Below are positions 34,305-45,629 of a DNA stretch of 64,000 bases, piece after piece; the stretch's first letter is position 1, and each line of letters opens with the position of its first letter. Under the pieces are notes generated by a model. That model was not told where the DNA came from and ran no database searches. It worked only from the letters and a program-made list of their open reading frames with translations. Source of the stretch: Anadara kagoshimensis (Eukaryota > Mollusca > Bivalvia > Arcoida > Arcidae); the NCBI GenBank assembly GCA_021292105.1, contig CM037867.1, positions 9,552,728-9,616,727 of the forward strand. Direction: 5' to 3'. Made by a program: the position numbers and the translations under genes.

Positions 34305-35081
34305 GTAAGAGAGGACCGGTGTATTTGTCAACATTCGCTTAACGTCGCGAAACGCCTTATCTTGAGCTGGACCCCAAAACCATTCGATATCCGACTTGAG
34401 CAAATCTGTCATAGGTTTCATGACACTTGACAAATCAGGGAGAAATCTACCTAAATAGTTAATCATACCGATAACACGTCGTAACTCAGAAATATTTGTC
34501 GGAGGTGCTAATTCCGTTAATGCCTGTATGCGGTTAGGGTTCGGCTTGAGACCTTCCGTACTCACTGTATGGCCAAAATACTCAAGTTCAGACTTTCGAA
34601 ACTCGCATTTCTCTTTATTAAGTTTCAAACCCGAGTTATGTATCCGTTCTAGTACCTTATTAAGGCGATCGTCGTGTTCCTCAATTGTCTTACCGAAAAC
34701 CAATGTATCGTCGATAATAGCTTCCATGCCTTCTAAACCGCGAAAAAGTTCGGACATCTTGCGCTGAAAGATTTCTGGTGCAGATGTTATACCAAATGGA
34801 ACGCGCCGGAAACAGAATCTACCAAACGGTGTAATAAACGTAGTAAGTCTCGCGCTACTAGGCTCTAGAGGAATCTGATAAAACCCGTTAGACGCGTCGA
34901 GCTTCGAAAAATACTTAGCTCCAACGAGCTTAGGCGCGATATCATCTAACGTCGGCAGCATGTAGTGCTCGCGTTTTACGGCTTCGTTTAACTTTTTCAA
35001 ATCGACACATATTCTAATCTTATTATTTTTCTTGACCACGGGGACAATAGGGGCACACCACTCTGTTGGTTCCTTGACCTC
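34116..35081 (-). CDS. gypsy reverse transcriptase and RNase H start
   Basis: In the same frame as gag-protease, starting just after a TAG at 35082-35084. Visible: [15 protein letters not shown] (RT block 1), [20 protein letters not shown] (block 4), the catalytic block [11 protein letters not shown] (Asp-Asp with Ile in place of the usual Tyr at the first position), LEYFGHTV, then the connection and RNase H start [17 protein letters not shown]. It copies the RNA genome into DNA and degrades the RNA strand. The frame ends at the nonsense codon 34116-34118. Confidence 0.93.
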   Translation of the reverse strand, partial: EVKEPTEWCAPIVPVVKKNNKIRICVDLKKLNEAVKREHYMLPTLDDIAPKLVGAKYFSKLDASNGFYQIPLEPSSARLTTFITPFGRFCFRRVPFGITSAPEIFQRKMSELFRGLEGMEAIIDDTLVFGKTIEEHDDRLNKVLERIHNSGLKLNKEKCEFRKSELEYFGHTVSTEGLKPNPNRIQALTELAPPTNISELRRVIGMINYLGRFLPDLSSVMKPMTDLLKSDIEWFWGPAQDKAFRDVKRMLTNTPVLSYYDISKPTVVSADASSYGLGAALFQLHGEELKPVAFCSRTLNESEVKYAQIEKECLASVFACE

Positions 35082-36425
35082 CTATATGATACCCTCACAC
35101 TTTCTTCTCTCTAACTCAAACTCAACCTTACTCATTAACGGAAATGCAATACGACGTGGAGAAGTAACACAATATGGTTTTACATTGTCTCTTAAAGTTA
35201 TACTAACTGGCTCACATTGCAACAAACCACTAGTTCCAAAAACTGTATTAATTTCCTCAACACGCTGAATAAGACCCATATGATCGGCAACCGATCTAGC
35301 AAGAAGATCACTCTGGTGAATACCGCGGGTCACAAAAACTGTGAACTGATAGTCTTTCTTCTTATAGTTCGTGAACGCCATTAACTTCCCGAGACAGTCA
35401 ATAGTTTCTCCAGGACTCTGTAGAACTGTGGTTACCGGTGACAATTTTGGTTTGACCGAAAACGACTTGTAAGTTAATTCTGAGATAACTGTGATGTCCG
35501 CACCCGTGTCAATTTTAAATTTGACCCATTTCGAGCATAATTGAAGATCAATTGTCCATGCGTTTTCTTTTCCATCGCAGTTTGTAATAGATCCTGGGAA
35601 AAACTGGTCACTTTCGGTAGCACTATCACAACGTACTTCCCTCACTGAACGCGGATTCGAGCGGCAGCAAACAGCAAAGTGGTTTAACTTATTACAAATT
35701 CTGCAGCGCTTGCCTTGAGCTGGGCATCTATCTTTGCCGTGCTTTTTATTACATTTTGTACATAAAGTTTGAGACACACGATTTCCTGAGACTTGACTAC
35801 CTTGAGACGACCCCTGTCTAAAATTGCCTCGGCGGCTACCACCACGTGGTTTCGGTTTCCCGCCATAAGTTTTCACTGCATCCACATGTTGAATTTGACC
35901 TTTCATTTGACTTTTCACTTGTTCCGTTTGTCGAGTCATATTTAGAGCTTTTTCAAGAGTTAGTTTAGGCATTAATTGAAGTTTTTCAGACAGAACTTTA
36001 TCAGTTATACCAATAACAAGTTGATCGCGTATGACTTCATCTTTATTCGCGAAATTGCAATTTTCTGAGAGTTCGTACAAAGATCTTATAAAGCTTTCCA
36101 TTGACTCACCTTGTGACTGTTTCCTTTCGTGGAATCGAGCTCTCTCGTGTATAATGTTCCGTTTAGGAATAAAATGTTCGTCAAACTTTTGCATGACCTT
36201 CATGTATTTGTCCTCATTACCTTCCTCCGCGAATACAAAACTTTTCAGTATGTGTTCTGCCTCACGACCAATTGAATATATCAAACCACTTATCTGTAAT
36301 TTGTCATCTTCCTTATCCAATTTTGTGACTGTTCTGTAACGTTCGAAACGTTGCCGCCATTCCGGCCACTCCGCCGGTTTTGAAAAGTCAATTTTTTCTG
36401 GTGGGTTAAGCCTTGCCATCTTCAA
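35082..36425 (-). CDS. gypsy gag-protease
   Basis: 447 codons from an ATG at 36425, 70 bases downstream of the primer site. The N-terminal half is a retrotransposon Gag (begins MARLNPPEKIDFSKPAEWPE), forming the particle shell. Two Cys/His knuckles lie around residues 222-254 (CTKCNKKHGKDRC and CRICNKLNHFAVC), binding RNA. The aspartic protease follows, active site KIDTGADITVIS near residue 303. The frame stops at a single TAG right after the protease; the RT continues in the same frame beyond it, so the stop is either a suppressible codon or a lesion. Confidence 0.93.
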   Translation of the reverse strand: MKMARLNPPEKIDFSKPAEWPEWRQRFERYRTVTKLDKEDDKLQISGLIYSIGREAEHILKSFVFAEEGNEDKYMKVMQKFDEHFIPKRNIIHERARFHERKQSQGESMESFIRSLYELSENCNFANKDEVIRDQLVIGITDKVLSEKLQLMPKLTLEKALNMTRQTEQVKSQMKGQIQHVDAVKTYGGKPKPRGGSRRGNFRQGSSQGSQVSGNRVSQTLCTKCNKKHGKDRCPAQGKRCRICNKLNHFAVCCRSNPRSVREVRCDSATESDQFFPGSITNCDGKENAWTIDLQLCSKWVKFKIDTGADITVISELTYKSFSVKPKLSPVTTVLQSPGETIDCLGKLMAFTNYKKKDYQFTVFVTRGIHQSDLLARSVADHMGLIQRVEEINTVFGTSGLLQCEPVSITLRDNVKPYCVTSPRRIAFPLMSKVEFELERRKCEGII

Positions 36426-36494
36426 GATAATCCTGTAACACGCTTGTCAACTCCAGTAGATCCTTCGCAGAAAATTTGTTTTCAAAGACGTTTT

Positions 36495-36507
36495 ACTTCT
36501 GACACCA
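36495..36507 (-). other. primer binding site (tRNA-Leu type)
   Basis: In element sense TGGTGTCAGAAGT directly follows the 5' LTR. It is complementary to the CCA-bearing 3' end of a tRNA-Leu (acceptor end ACTTCTGACA-CCA), a primer reported for many metaviruses. The tRNA isotype is from memory of tRNA-Leu ends. Confidence 0.8.
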
Positions 36508-39001
36508 TGTTATGATAATATATATCATAATAATTACAAACTTCACGTTGTTACACAATTTAGAGCATTTTCATTGGTTGTCGTCTTGCAAAAACACGGT
36601 GTTATTTTCCAATAACAACGTTTTCTAACGGAACTACTTTGGGCCTGTTTCGGGGATAACCCATCTCTGAACAGCCATTTTAAGATTGTAAACAAACTGG
36701 GAGGTCGGGAACGATTTCACACAGAAACATTAAAATACTTGGATTTTTTTATAAATTCAAATTTTGAAAAATTAATTCAAACATGTTCTGATTAATTTTC
36801 ACCGATATTTTTTAATAATTTACATTTAAGATTGTATATTTCAAAATCGACATTTTATCGTAACCGAGCATTTTACTTGTCTATAGGCTTCTAAGTATAC
36901 GCAATATGACACGCACCATGGTATTCTCGGATGCCAACCCTCAGTGCAGAGTGTATTGTTTGAAATTCATCACATACGCATCCTTTTGAAAGCAAAGAAA
37001 TTTTATGTCCCCCAGACAATGTATAGCCGGGGATCAGGAATGCCAGTGTGCAGATAAGTCAGATGGTTGATTCTGAACTGGATCTTAATAATGATAATGA
37101 CAGTGGTAGGTAGGCCTGTCAATAATAATTTAATAAAATTGATAACATACTATATTCCAGTCTAATGTTCACCCTTACCGCTTGTTTACCTTCTCAAAAT
37201 GTCCCTGATCAGCCCATACAGCTACCACCGGTGACAGAATCCCTCATCTCACATCCATTCCATAGGTGGTAAAACATTGACTCATCCAAGAAAACATTAA
37301 TTCCATGTCAATAGTTGGTTTCAGGGTTTGTTTAACACATTGTTCATTCAACCAATATAGTTTTTCTTATGTTATGGGTAAAATCAAAATGTATGGAGGA
37401 ATTAGGGGATTTCGATCACTTAGTGGATTTTAGAATAATTGTTTAGCTAGCTAAATAATAATGAATCAAATGTACATCAGCGTAGTTAAAACTAATTAAT
37501 ATGGATGCTTTTATACTGACAAAAACTCAATCAAAGCTTTACACAGCATGTTTTATCTAAATCTCTACCGGTCCCCATTTCTATGTAAACAAAAATGGCG
37601 GAAAGGTGAATCCGATCACGTGATGTAGTGACGTATTACACAAGAAAGTAAAAGTGTTTGAGGCTCAAAACGGGCCAGTGTTAACATGAAACATGAACAT
37701 TATATCTTACATCATCTTGATCCTAAGTTAATTAATATTCCAGCAACCATGCACACATTTGTGCGTCATCCATCGATTTCATAACAAGTAGAAACCTTAT
37801 ATTGACATATGTCTATATATATTATATAAATATATATACTGATGCAACATCAATAGTTTTAACTGTAAAAATCTGTTGAGAATGTGTTGTGAAGCATGGA
37901 GCAGGTAGCGGTTATCACTTTATGTTGTTGAATTGCATTTATAGAACCAAGTATTGTATAATCTTGCTCCCGATATATAACAATTATGCTATAACACGCG
38001 GTGCCACTTTACAGCCTTGATTTTCTTAAAACAGTCTATAACTGGTGACGTCACATAAACTGATATTTGTCAAAACGATCAGAGAGTAAACAGACGACAC
38101 CGGATTGCATGAAAATGATTAGATCAAAAGAAATTGGACATATTATGGTACATGAAAAACGGGAATAACAAAAATGGCGGCTTTTATCAACGCGGACAGA
38201 ATGTGAGTTATCCTACCTTCCCAGAAAGCATTTTTGACTATTTGTTTACACTGGTAGAAAAAACGTGCTTCCGTCGTTATAAATAGATCATTTGGTCTAA
38301 AAAAATTCGGCCGCGCATGCTCACCATTCAGAATTTACATAAGTGATCGGAAACACCTGGTGATCGAAAACGCCTTACGAGCCCATAAACACGCCTGTCC
38401 TACAAACGTTTGGCCGTCACGTATGACGTTGTACAAAGTGTTGTTTGTTTTCATGATTGCGAGACATAATATAATCCTTTTTTGTCAATGAATTTAAATG
38501 TAACATAATTTATATGTTGACTGAAAATAACTAGGAAATAAATAAAAAGATATAAATTCAAAAATATTTCAGCTTTTTTATCGGATATTTTATTGTTTTA
38601 TAAAGATGTCATGTATTGTATTAATACACAGTTCAACCTTGTAACGTCGATTTTCTGAAAATCAGCTGCTCAGTTCGGAAATGTAGGTCAGCTTGAAAAC
38701 TTAAATTTCAAGGTTGGTTTGTAATTATAAGAATTGAATTGCACTTTTTACGTTGTTATCGGGGTTTTACACAATTTGTGATAATTTTCACGTTGTTACA
38801 CCCCGATAACAACGTAAAAAGTGCAATTCAATTCTTAAATAATAACTAAGCCATGTTAACTGTGCAACCACGTGTCCTGTTTACTTGCATAACATCTACA
38901 GACTGACTAACGTCATCTACAGTATATAACTGACGTCACACATACGTCATACACCATACGTCACATCATACACACATCTATAAAGGGACCATATCACAAC
39001 A
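36508..39001 (-). repeat. 5' LTR of the gypsy element, interrupted
   Basis: The 185 bp LTR is present as 36508-36534 and 38844-39001, separated by an insertion of 2303 bp at 36535-38837 plus a duplicated AATAAT. The two pieces sum exactly to the length of the 3' LTR. Confidence 0.93.
36535..38837. mobile_element. 2.3 kb insertion in the 5' LTR, non-autonomous, class unknown
   Basis: Flanked by AATAAT at 36529-36534 and 38838-38843. No ORF. The right end holds a hairpin: ttgaattgcactttttacgt, tgttatcggggt ... ccccgataacaacg, taaaaagtgcaattcaatt (38733-38833). The motif cacgttgttaca occurs in direct orientation near both ends (36550 and 38794). It could be a single non-autonomous DNA element or a composite. 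It separates any promoter in the 5' LTR from the body, so the copy is probably silenced. Confidence 0.7.
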
Positions 39002-39007
39002 GTAATG

Positions 39008-39345
39008 TTCCCATTACAGGAAGCAAGCTCCGTACACATAAATTATTTGATAAGGATATTGCAAGCCTAGGCTTACCAAGTCCCTCCATAAATTTTATGG
39101 TCGTCATCACAATATTGTTGAAAGGTATGTTGCCTCTGTATCCAAAAATATTTGACTGCCTATAATTTCATTTTTGTTGATTCTCATTTTTTGATTACAC
39201 ACATGGCGGATGTAGCTAGTTTAACAAGAGGTGCTTAATCTTCCGGAACATTCAGCCTCACTTCCCTGGAATTTTAAGTGTTTAGCTTTATTTGCCAGTT
39301 TTCAAAGTTTTTACTTTTGTTTGTGATTTTCACATGTAATATTAT
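39008..39345 (-). repeat. repeat B, reverse copy, abutting the gypsy target site
   Basis: tccattacaggaagcaagct, attgcaagcctaggcttacc, gtcgtcatcacaatattgtt, cacacatggcggatgtagct, aagaggtgcttaatcttccg. The gypsy element inserted at or beside the edge of this repeat. Confidence 0.82.
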
Positions 39346-40000
39346 GTTCCTTTTTTGTTTGTAATTTCAAAGCAATCAAACAATATCGCTTATAAAACAT
39401 TCATCATAAAATCGCACTCTCGGAATTTGGTGTTCAATATATCACAGTTGGTATGACCATTGTAACTTTATGTGTTTGTTTAGTTTATTGATTGCCTGTT
39501 GTCTTACATTACATCACATTAGTCATTTTAATATCTCCACAATGAACCATTATTTCAAAAAGTCAAAATACAAACAAGTGTACAGTAATCTAATTTTTAT
39601 TTGTATTTGTATGGGAGTGAACTGATTAGTGCACTCAGATCCACTTTGCAAAGGGAAAACAATACAAACCACTCAATCACATTTTCTTGTAGCAGCCAAT
39701 GTATAATCAATGTACTGAAGGTACTAAAGCATCAACTAAACTGAGAAATTTGATAAAAAAATTTGCACTTGAAACTTAGATTTGTCTAATGAATATGAAT
39801 CAGTAACAAATGAAAATCATACAAATAATAGATACTGTGATCGGGAAGCCTCTTATAACAATTCTGCTTTTTATGCAAGTTGTTAAATTCTAACACATAT
39901 TAAAATGTTACAATGATCAAAATGAACACGCCACACAATGTTTATCAATATAGTAAACTAAATAATTCACATAAATATAAATTTTCAATCTTTCAGAAAC
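39346..40000. other. non-coding stretch, nothing recognised
   Basis: AT-rich, no supported frame or repeat copy. Confidence 0.4.
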
Positions 40001-40570
40001 CAAGAGAGGCTACTTAAGACCCAAACCCAAATCTGAGTAAAATATTTCAAAGCTTAATGAAAAAAAGTCCAGAGAAACCATCATTTTGATGAAATTCTCA
40101 AAGTGAAAGGGCATAACTCCACTAAAACTCAGTTGACTGTAACAAAACCCGAACTGGATCTGTAACGTGCCACTAAAGACTCGCACACAAAATCTAAGTC
40201 AAATGTCTCATAACATGATTAAAAGTCTGGAAAATCATCATTTTGATGGAATTTCCAAAAAAAAGGACATAACACCATCAAAACGCAGTCCACTTCAGCA
40301 AATTAAATCTGTAACATTCCACTATAGACTTTCAAATTTGAGTCAATACCTCCAAGCATGATGAAAAAAGTCTGGAAAACCACAATTTTGATGAAATTTT
40401 CAAACTGAAAAGGGCATAACTCCACTAAAACTCAGTTTACTGGAACAAAATGCTAACTGGATCTGTAACATGCGACTATAAACTTGCATACAAAATTATT
40501 AGTCAGATATCTGTTAGCATGACGAAAAAGCTCCAGAAAGCATGTTGTAGGGGACGGACAGACAGAGAAT
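40001..40570. repeat. tandem array of about 150-bp units (repeat G)
   Basis: Four decayed copies of a unit with aactggatctgtaacgtgcc, actaaagactcgcaca, aaatctaagtcaaatgtctc, catgatgaaaaagtctgg, catcattttgatgaaatttc and aaagggcataactccactaa. The end is ggggacggacagacagag, a signature seen at the ends of repeats E. Probably the internal part of a dispersed SINE-like repeat. Confidence 0.8.
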
Positions 40571-40635
40571 AACTGATTCACTTCATATTGGGTCTGGCAT
40601 TTGTGTTTACTAAATATGTGTATGTATTGACATAA

Positions 40636-41151
40636 TTAACCAAATGGACTAGAGATCCCATTTTTATTGCGGGCATGCGAATCAAAGACAGCAAAAATTC
40701 TAGTGTCGTACAAAACTGCAAATGCATAATCAACAATCAAAATAATACAGTAATTTGATGATGATGATGCTGAATTCAACACATTCTCGAGCAACTTCAA
40801 AGAGGAAACATTACCAGTTTCACTCAAAATACCAGATTCTGAAAACGACACTTGAAATGAGAAAAAAGTGTTTTGCATGTAGTAATATTTTGAAATGTCA
40901 TAAATATGCAAGTAGGGATGATTGCTTTGTTTAGTTTTTTGCATGCAATTACAAAAATCATCACCGCTTATCAAAATGCTATTTAAGTCATGACAAGACC
41001 AAGAACAGAATGGTTTAAGAATTGAATAACTTACAGCCTCTACAGAATTTGCTGCACATTGTCTACCTCTGGATAATGATGAAAAAATGTTGGTCTCTTG
41101 GTGAAAATATCCTAAAACTATCTTCCTAATAGTTGGCAGTATATGTGTCAT
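40636..41151 (-). CDS. intronless cysteine-protease-like ORF (C76 deubiquitinase-like fold), truncated
   Basis: 171 codons on the minus strand. Two signatures stand out: the nucleophile region GYFHQETNIFSSLSRGRQCA with Cys32, followed by NSVEAV and WSCHDLNSILISGDDFC, and near the end FAVFDSHARNKNG with Asp157 and His159. A Cys, a region of about 125 residues and an Asp-x-His are the layout of peptidase family C76, the deubiquitinase domain first described in herpesvirus large tegument proteins and also found in many eukaryotic proteins, often beside helicase or transposon genes (family knowledge). It would remove ubiquitin or a ubiquitin-like tag. A stop follows 12 codons after the His, where family members continue, so it is probably a truncated gene or the left part of a larger transposon-encoded protein. 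The ATG at 41151 is plausible. Not a virus gene by context: host-like AT content and repeats on both sides. Confidence 0.6.
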   Translation of the reverse strand: MTHILPTIRKIVLGYFHQETNIFSSLSRGRQCAANSVEAVSYSILKPFCSWSCHDLNSILISGDDFCNCMQKTKQSNHPYLHIYDISKYYYMQNTFFSFQVSFSESGILSETGNVSSLKLLENVLNSASSSSNYCIILIVDYAFAVLYDTRIFAVFDSHARNKNGISSPFG

Positions 41152-41599
41152 AATTTGTTTTGTTAATGGATTAAAGTTTAAATCAAATATTCAAATCAGA
41201 AAGTAAATTATGATAAAACACAGAGGATTGAAATAATAAACAACCGGTATGTAGACATGGATTGTTTACATTTTACAAACTGTTGAACCAATATGGAATG
41301 TAGATGACTAGAAACATATTTCAGAAAGGTGTTGCTCCAAGTACTGAACAAAATATGTTGGGTCAAAGGAATGTATGAAACCAATAAATCTTCAGTGACA
41401 GAAAATATTGATACATGTATCTTTTTTTCAAAAAAATATATTACTGTGAATGATCAATTCCATATAAGCAAACCAAATTTCACTTTAAATACTGAATTTT
41501 TCCACTTTTGTAACACCTGTGAAACATATTTATAAATCAACATATAGATTACCAGTGTCATCAACATAAAAGTCTTTAAAATTCAATTTTCTTAATTTG
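41152..41599. other. non-coding stretch upstream of the C76-like frame
   Basis: No supported gene. The frame at 41329-41535 is Asn/Lys-rich and without motifs. Confidence 0.4.
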
Positions 41600-41850
41600 T
41601 ACAACGAAGTAGGCTGCTTGCAAATAAATTGTTGACTCGGGAATATTGCAAACTAGGCTTATCAAGGCCCTCAAAAAGTTTTATGGCCGTCATCACAGTA
41701 TTGTTAACAAGTTTGATGTCTCTGTGTCCAGGATTGCCTTGGATATTTTTGACGTCTCATAGTTCCATGTTCCTTTCACACAATTTTGATTACACACGTG
41801 GCGGGTGTAGTTAGCTAAACAGGATATGGATTAGTATGTTTGTTTTTGAT
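41600..41850 (-). repeat. repeat B, reverse copy (middle and 5' part)
   Basis: gtacaacgaagtaggctgct, gttgactcgggaatattgca, tatggccgtcatcacagtat, atgtctctgtgtccaggatt, tacacacgtggcgggtgtag, gctaaacagg. It ends abruptly at 'aggatatgga'. Confidence 0.85.
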
Positions 41851-44800
41851 TAAATGTAAATGTCAAAGTTTACAATCTTGACACACTCAAAATCCTGATA
41901 CCAGAGTAATGTCAAAGTTTAATCAGGTAGTGAGAAATTTCACAAAATCTGAGATTTAGTTCAATTGCAATTAACCAAGGTTTAAGACAATGCATTCAAA
42001 TTATAAATAATATATTTCAATGTGTGTTCAAATCCTGAAAAAAATCTTGAAAAAGACAATTTATTCAATTCTAATTTAATTAAAGGGTTTATAATTCAAA
42101 TCCTGTCTTCAGAATGCTGCCATATTCAAACTATGAAATTCTCATTAAAATGACCTTTTTTCTCGAAAGATTCATTAAGTGTCTTAATATCAAATACAGA
42201 ACAAAACTTTAATTCAAAGTTTAACTTATTCAAAATCAAAGTTTCCTCAAAACCTGAATGTTTTTACTTCAATAGCTGATTAATAGACAGTTTATTCAAA
42301 ATAACAAAAATAATACTTGAATCTCATACAATTTCCTAGTTCAAATCCTGAAAAACAGACTGTTTAATTCAAAGTTAATATCAAACCCAAATTTGAATGT
42401 CTAAACTTATTCAAATCCTGTCATCAAAATTTGCAATAAAAAAATTTATTCTAATCCGGAAAATATTCCTGGGGTTGTTCAAGTCTCCCAAAAATCATCA
42501 AATTTCTACCTCTAAAGCATTTAAAACATATATCAAAAAAGATAAGATAAGCAAAACAGATAAAAATCACAAGAATAACCAGCTGATAGCTGATGCGTTT
42601 GCGTGTGTTTTTTTTTTTATCCTTGGTACTGAGACTTAAAAAACCCAAATGGCCACCGGGAATCGGATTTTTTTTAACAAATCTTTTGACGAAACGGATA
42701 TAAAAACAAAGCGCTGCCATTGGGGGCAATACTATGAATATAATCGAAAATGCCCCCCGGGGGATCGATGCATGGTCTGGCGGATGGTGTTTTTGAAAAA
42801 GAAACAATGTACAAAACCATGTATTGCTAAGTAAGAAAACGCAAGAAATGATAATTCCATAAATATATGAAAAAGACGATCATTAGTTAAAATTTAATAA
42901 AGTTTTATAATTTGTACCTGATCGTTGTTTGTCATTTCGGATAGTGAGAAAGTACAGTTTTTTGCAGACCCGTTCGTATGTAACTGAATCATTTGCTGTA
43001 AGTCTGCTTTTTATAATAAACGGATAATTATCACTCACAATATTCCCGTTTAATGTTAATTTTGGTTCCAAATCAGTAAAGTATTTAAAATCCACATTTG
43101 TATTCCATGTGCACATGACACTGCACGATTTATCTCCCTTTCACGGAAGTGAGATCTTATCGATAAATCAGTTTTAAAACTGAATACCTCAACAAAAATA
43201 CGTTATTATACCCTTCAAAATAAATTTAAATTACCGCAGATTTAATAAAGAATTAGTTAAAGTCACCTGCCATTGTTGTTTATTTTATAAAAAGTTATGA
43301 TTTTACATCATATGACGCAAACTTCTCGTACAACTTTTTATTGTAGTCTACCAGACTGCACAAATTATTGGATGCTGACAAAATTAACCAATCAGAAGAC
43401 GGGATTCCTGTGTGGCTTCTATTTCAAAACATACACGAGAATGAGATTTAGGGAAACCCCGCACAAATTGACGGTATTTCTTCTATCTTTTAAACTGTTG
43501 TCCCGATTATTAATCATAATTTACAATAGAAATAAGAGTAAAAGTTGATAAAACTTTGTTAAATTGCCTTTAAAGCCAATATTTTTTTGTTAAAAAAACT
43601 ACGGACTATACGCGTATTAATATATTTCAGATCGGCATTCTTTTCAACCTTGTGTACATAATGAAATCATTGCATTCGTAACTTTCCGGGAGACCCTTCA
43701 CTCAGATTCGAGTTGTACACATACCTGGGGTACCGTATATGGAAGTTCCCATAATTTCAGTCGGAACGAAGAATTTGGTTGGCTTTCAATGTGTAATGAG
43801 AAGAGCGCAAAATACGAAAAAAATCCAACGATTGCTATAAAGCATTCAGCATGACTGATGCTTTAAAAATACAGGAACATTTAACTAGAAATTGAATACA
43901 CAGATGAAATAACAAGAGAAAGACAAATGGTTACTGCCGGGGCAATAAATTTAAACATTATATCTATTATTTCTATTGCATCTTAGTTGACGCGGATACA
44001 TTACACCAAAAGAAAAGAAAAAGTTCAAACTGTTGCCATGGTAAGAAAATTGAATCGTTAATATTTGTCTTTGGAACAATAAACAGATTCTGACATACAA
44101 TAAATAAATTTTAACCTTGAATCTTAAACCTGAAATGCTATTTGGTACAAAACGTTTTTGTTGATACACAAATGTAAGTTAAATGGTCATATTATGTACG
44201 GTGGTCATAGAAACATGTGATGTATGTTTTGAAATAGGTTTTCGGATTCCAATGTGTAACAGTATATATAGTTCTTTTGACGATATTTCGAAATCGGGAA
44301 ATTTTTATCCCGTCGTTACCATACGCTTTTACAACCCATCTATCTGACAATAAAATTATTAAAGGCCCAACACAGAAGTTTGGAGAACCCCCCCAAAAAC
44401 GTAGTTTATAGTTAGATACAAGTTTGTCAACTAATATAATAAACTTTTACATGATTTTTCACTGAAGTTTTTAATATGTAATAATCTTCCTCAATCATTG
44501 GTTCTTTTCATTCTGTATTCTATTTAGTTTTTATTTGTATTTTCCTGTCTGTCGCAAAATCATTGATTGCTTAATGTTTCGGTAATACAGGCATGATTTG
44601 CCAATTGACATTTTAATTTTTAGCCCCAAGTTAATTAATTCGATCCCGCATATCCGATTCATAAAATGTGTATTTGGATCGAAATGCTTCTCGTATTGGA
44701 TTTGCTCAAATTAGTGAAATTTGTGAAAATGTAGCATTTGCATATTAAATTAACATAAACTTTGAACAACCATCAAACCATAAACATCACCGTTTGCATT

Positions 44801-45222
44801 TATCTTGTGATTTATTTAATTTTTAAGGTATTCCAAGTACATAATGAAGGGCAATTATCGATGTTACTGTTTGGATCAGCGTTAAGCTCGATTTTTCTAT
44901 TTTAAAGCATACATGCACTTATATTTATTTTTATCTAACATTAGACTAGTTTTTCTATCTGATTTGACGAAATACAAGTTTTATCTAACACGTATGATAC
45001 AGAATCTTGTATCACATACAACATTGGCGGTAAAGTACACGTGCACCTTCTCATTGTGACATCATTAGGGAGTCTTCGATTTGTCAAATGTAAATAATGA
45101 CGTCATTACTACAGAACAAATGACATAACATAGTTCAGTGGTTGTCTGTGGTAAAATGTAATTTTTTCACATAAAGTTTTGTTTTTTTATTATTTTAAAT
45201 AACCTAATTGGAAATGTTAGAT
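41851..45222. other. long AT-rich stretch, no gene supported
   Basis: 41860-42440 has many irregular repeats of ttcaaatcctg / attcaaagttta, suggesting a decayed minisatellite. Overlapping frames at 42397-42834 on both strands are not credible. The minus frame 43116-42916 (CTWNTNVDFKYFTDLEPKL) has an ectodomain-like look and a possible GTACAA donor at 42915 but no acceptor or family match. 43650-45220 shows nothing. Confidence 0.45.
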
Positions 45223-45227
45223 TAAAA

Positions 45228-45390
45228 TATAATATACACAGTGTGTATAAACAACCCTTTGTATCAGGTCTCGTCCTTTTTTCGTAGCTGCATCACTACT
45301 TGTCGCACAAGCCCGACTCGTAGTGATACGGCTACGAAAAAAGGATTCGACCTGATACTGAGGGCTGTACAAACACACTGTGTATATTAT
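45228..45390. mobile_element. hairpin (foldback) MITE
   Basis: The arms are inverted copies: atatacacagtgtgtataaa, tcaggtctcgtccttttttc, gtagctgcatcactac and, on the other side, gtagtgatacggctacgaaa, aaaggattcgacctgatact, cacactgtgtatat. Arms of about 65 bases around a 20-base loop. Confidence 0.88.
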
Positions 45391-45629
45391 ATGTATGTAT
45401 TGCTTTGTTAATAGTTTTTGTTTAATTTTATTGATTGTAGTATTCCTTGTTGGTGTAAGTGTGCTTAATTGTATTTGTAAATTGTCCTAAAATATTTCAG
45501 AACATTTTGCATAAACAGACAGTGCTGATAAAAGTCTTGAAATCTACTTGATTGTTCTTGTGATGCATATCTATATCCATTCTAAATGTTTGTTGTACAA
45601 ATAATTTCATAATTTAAACACGTAAATAT

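Larger units (their letters stand above)
30514..39001 (-). mobile_element. Ty3/gypsy LTR retrotransposon, with GTAAT target duplication
   Basis: Complete element on the minus strand: 5' LTR at the right (36508-39001, itself interrupted by a 2.3 kb insertion), primer binding site 36495-36507, gag-protease frame, reverse transcriptase/RNase H, a tandemly duplicated integrase region, polypurine tract 30699-30708 and 3' LTR 30514-30698. Flanking GTAAT at 30509-30513 and 39002-39006 is a perfect 5-base target duplication. No envelope frame. The order protease-RT-RNaseH-integrase identifies Ty3/gypsy (Metaviridae). LTRs differ at one site by eye, so insertion is recent. Confidence 0.96.

Noticed and set aside
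35684-36339. frames overlapping gag on both strands
   Set aside because: Shadows of the gag-protease frame.
30873-36425. endogenous retrovirus with envelope
   Set aside because: No third frame or envelope-like signal and transmembrane segments between integrase and the 3' LTR; it is a plain Ty3/gypsy element.
40636-41151. integrated herpes-type virus
   Set aside because: Only a protease-like domain resembles a viral family; this domain is widespread in eukaryotes and no other viral gene is nearby.
42397-42834. overlapping frames on both strands
   Set aside because: No splice context, motifs or relatives; homopolymer runs inflate the open frames.
42883-43116. 77-codon minus frame with ectodomain look
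   Set aside because: No acceptor, signal peptide or relative in the window; mentioned only in the non-coding entry.
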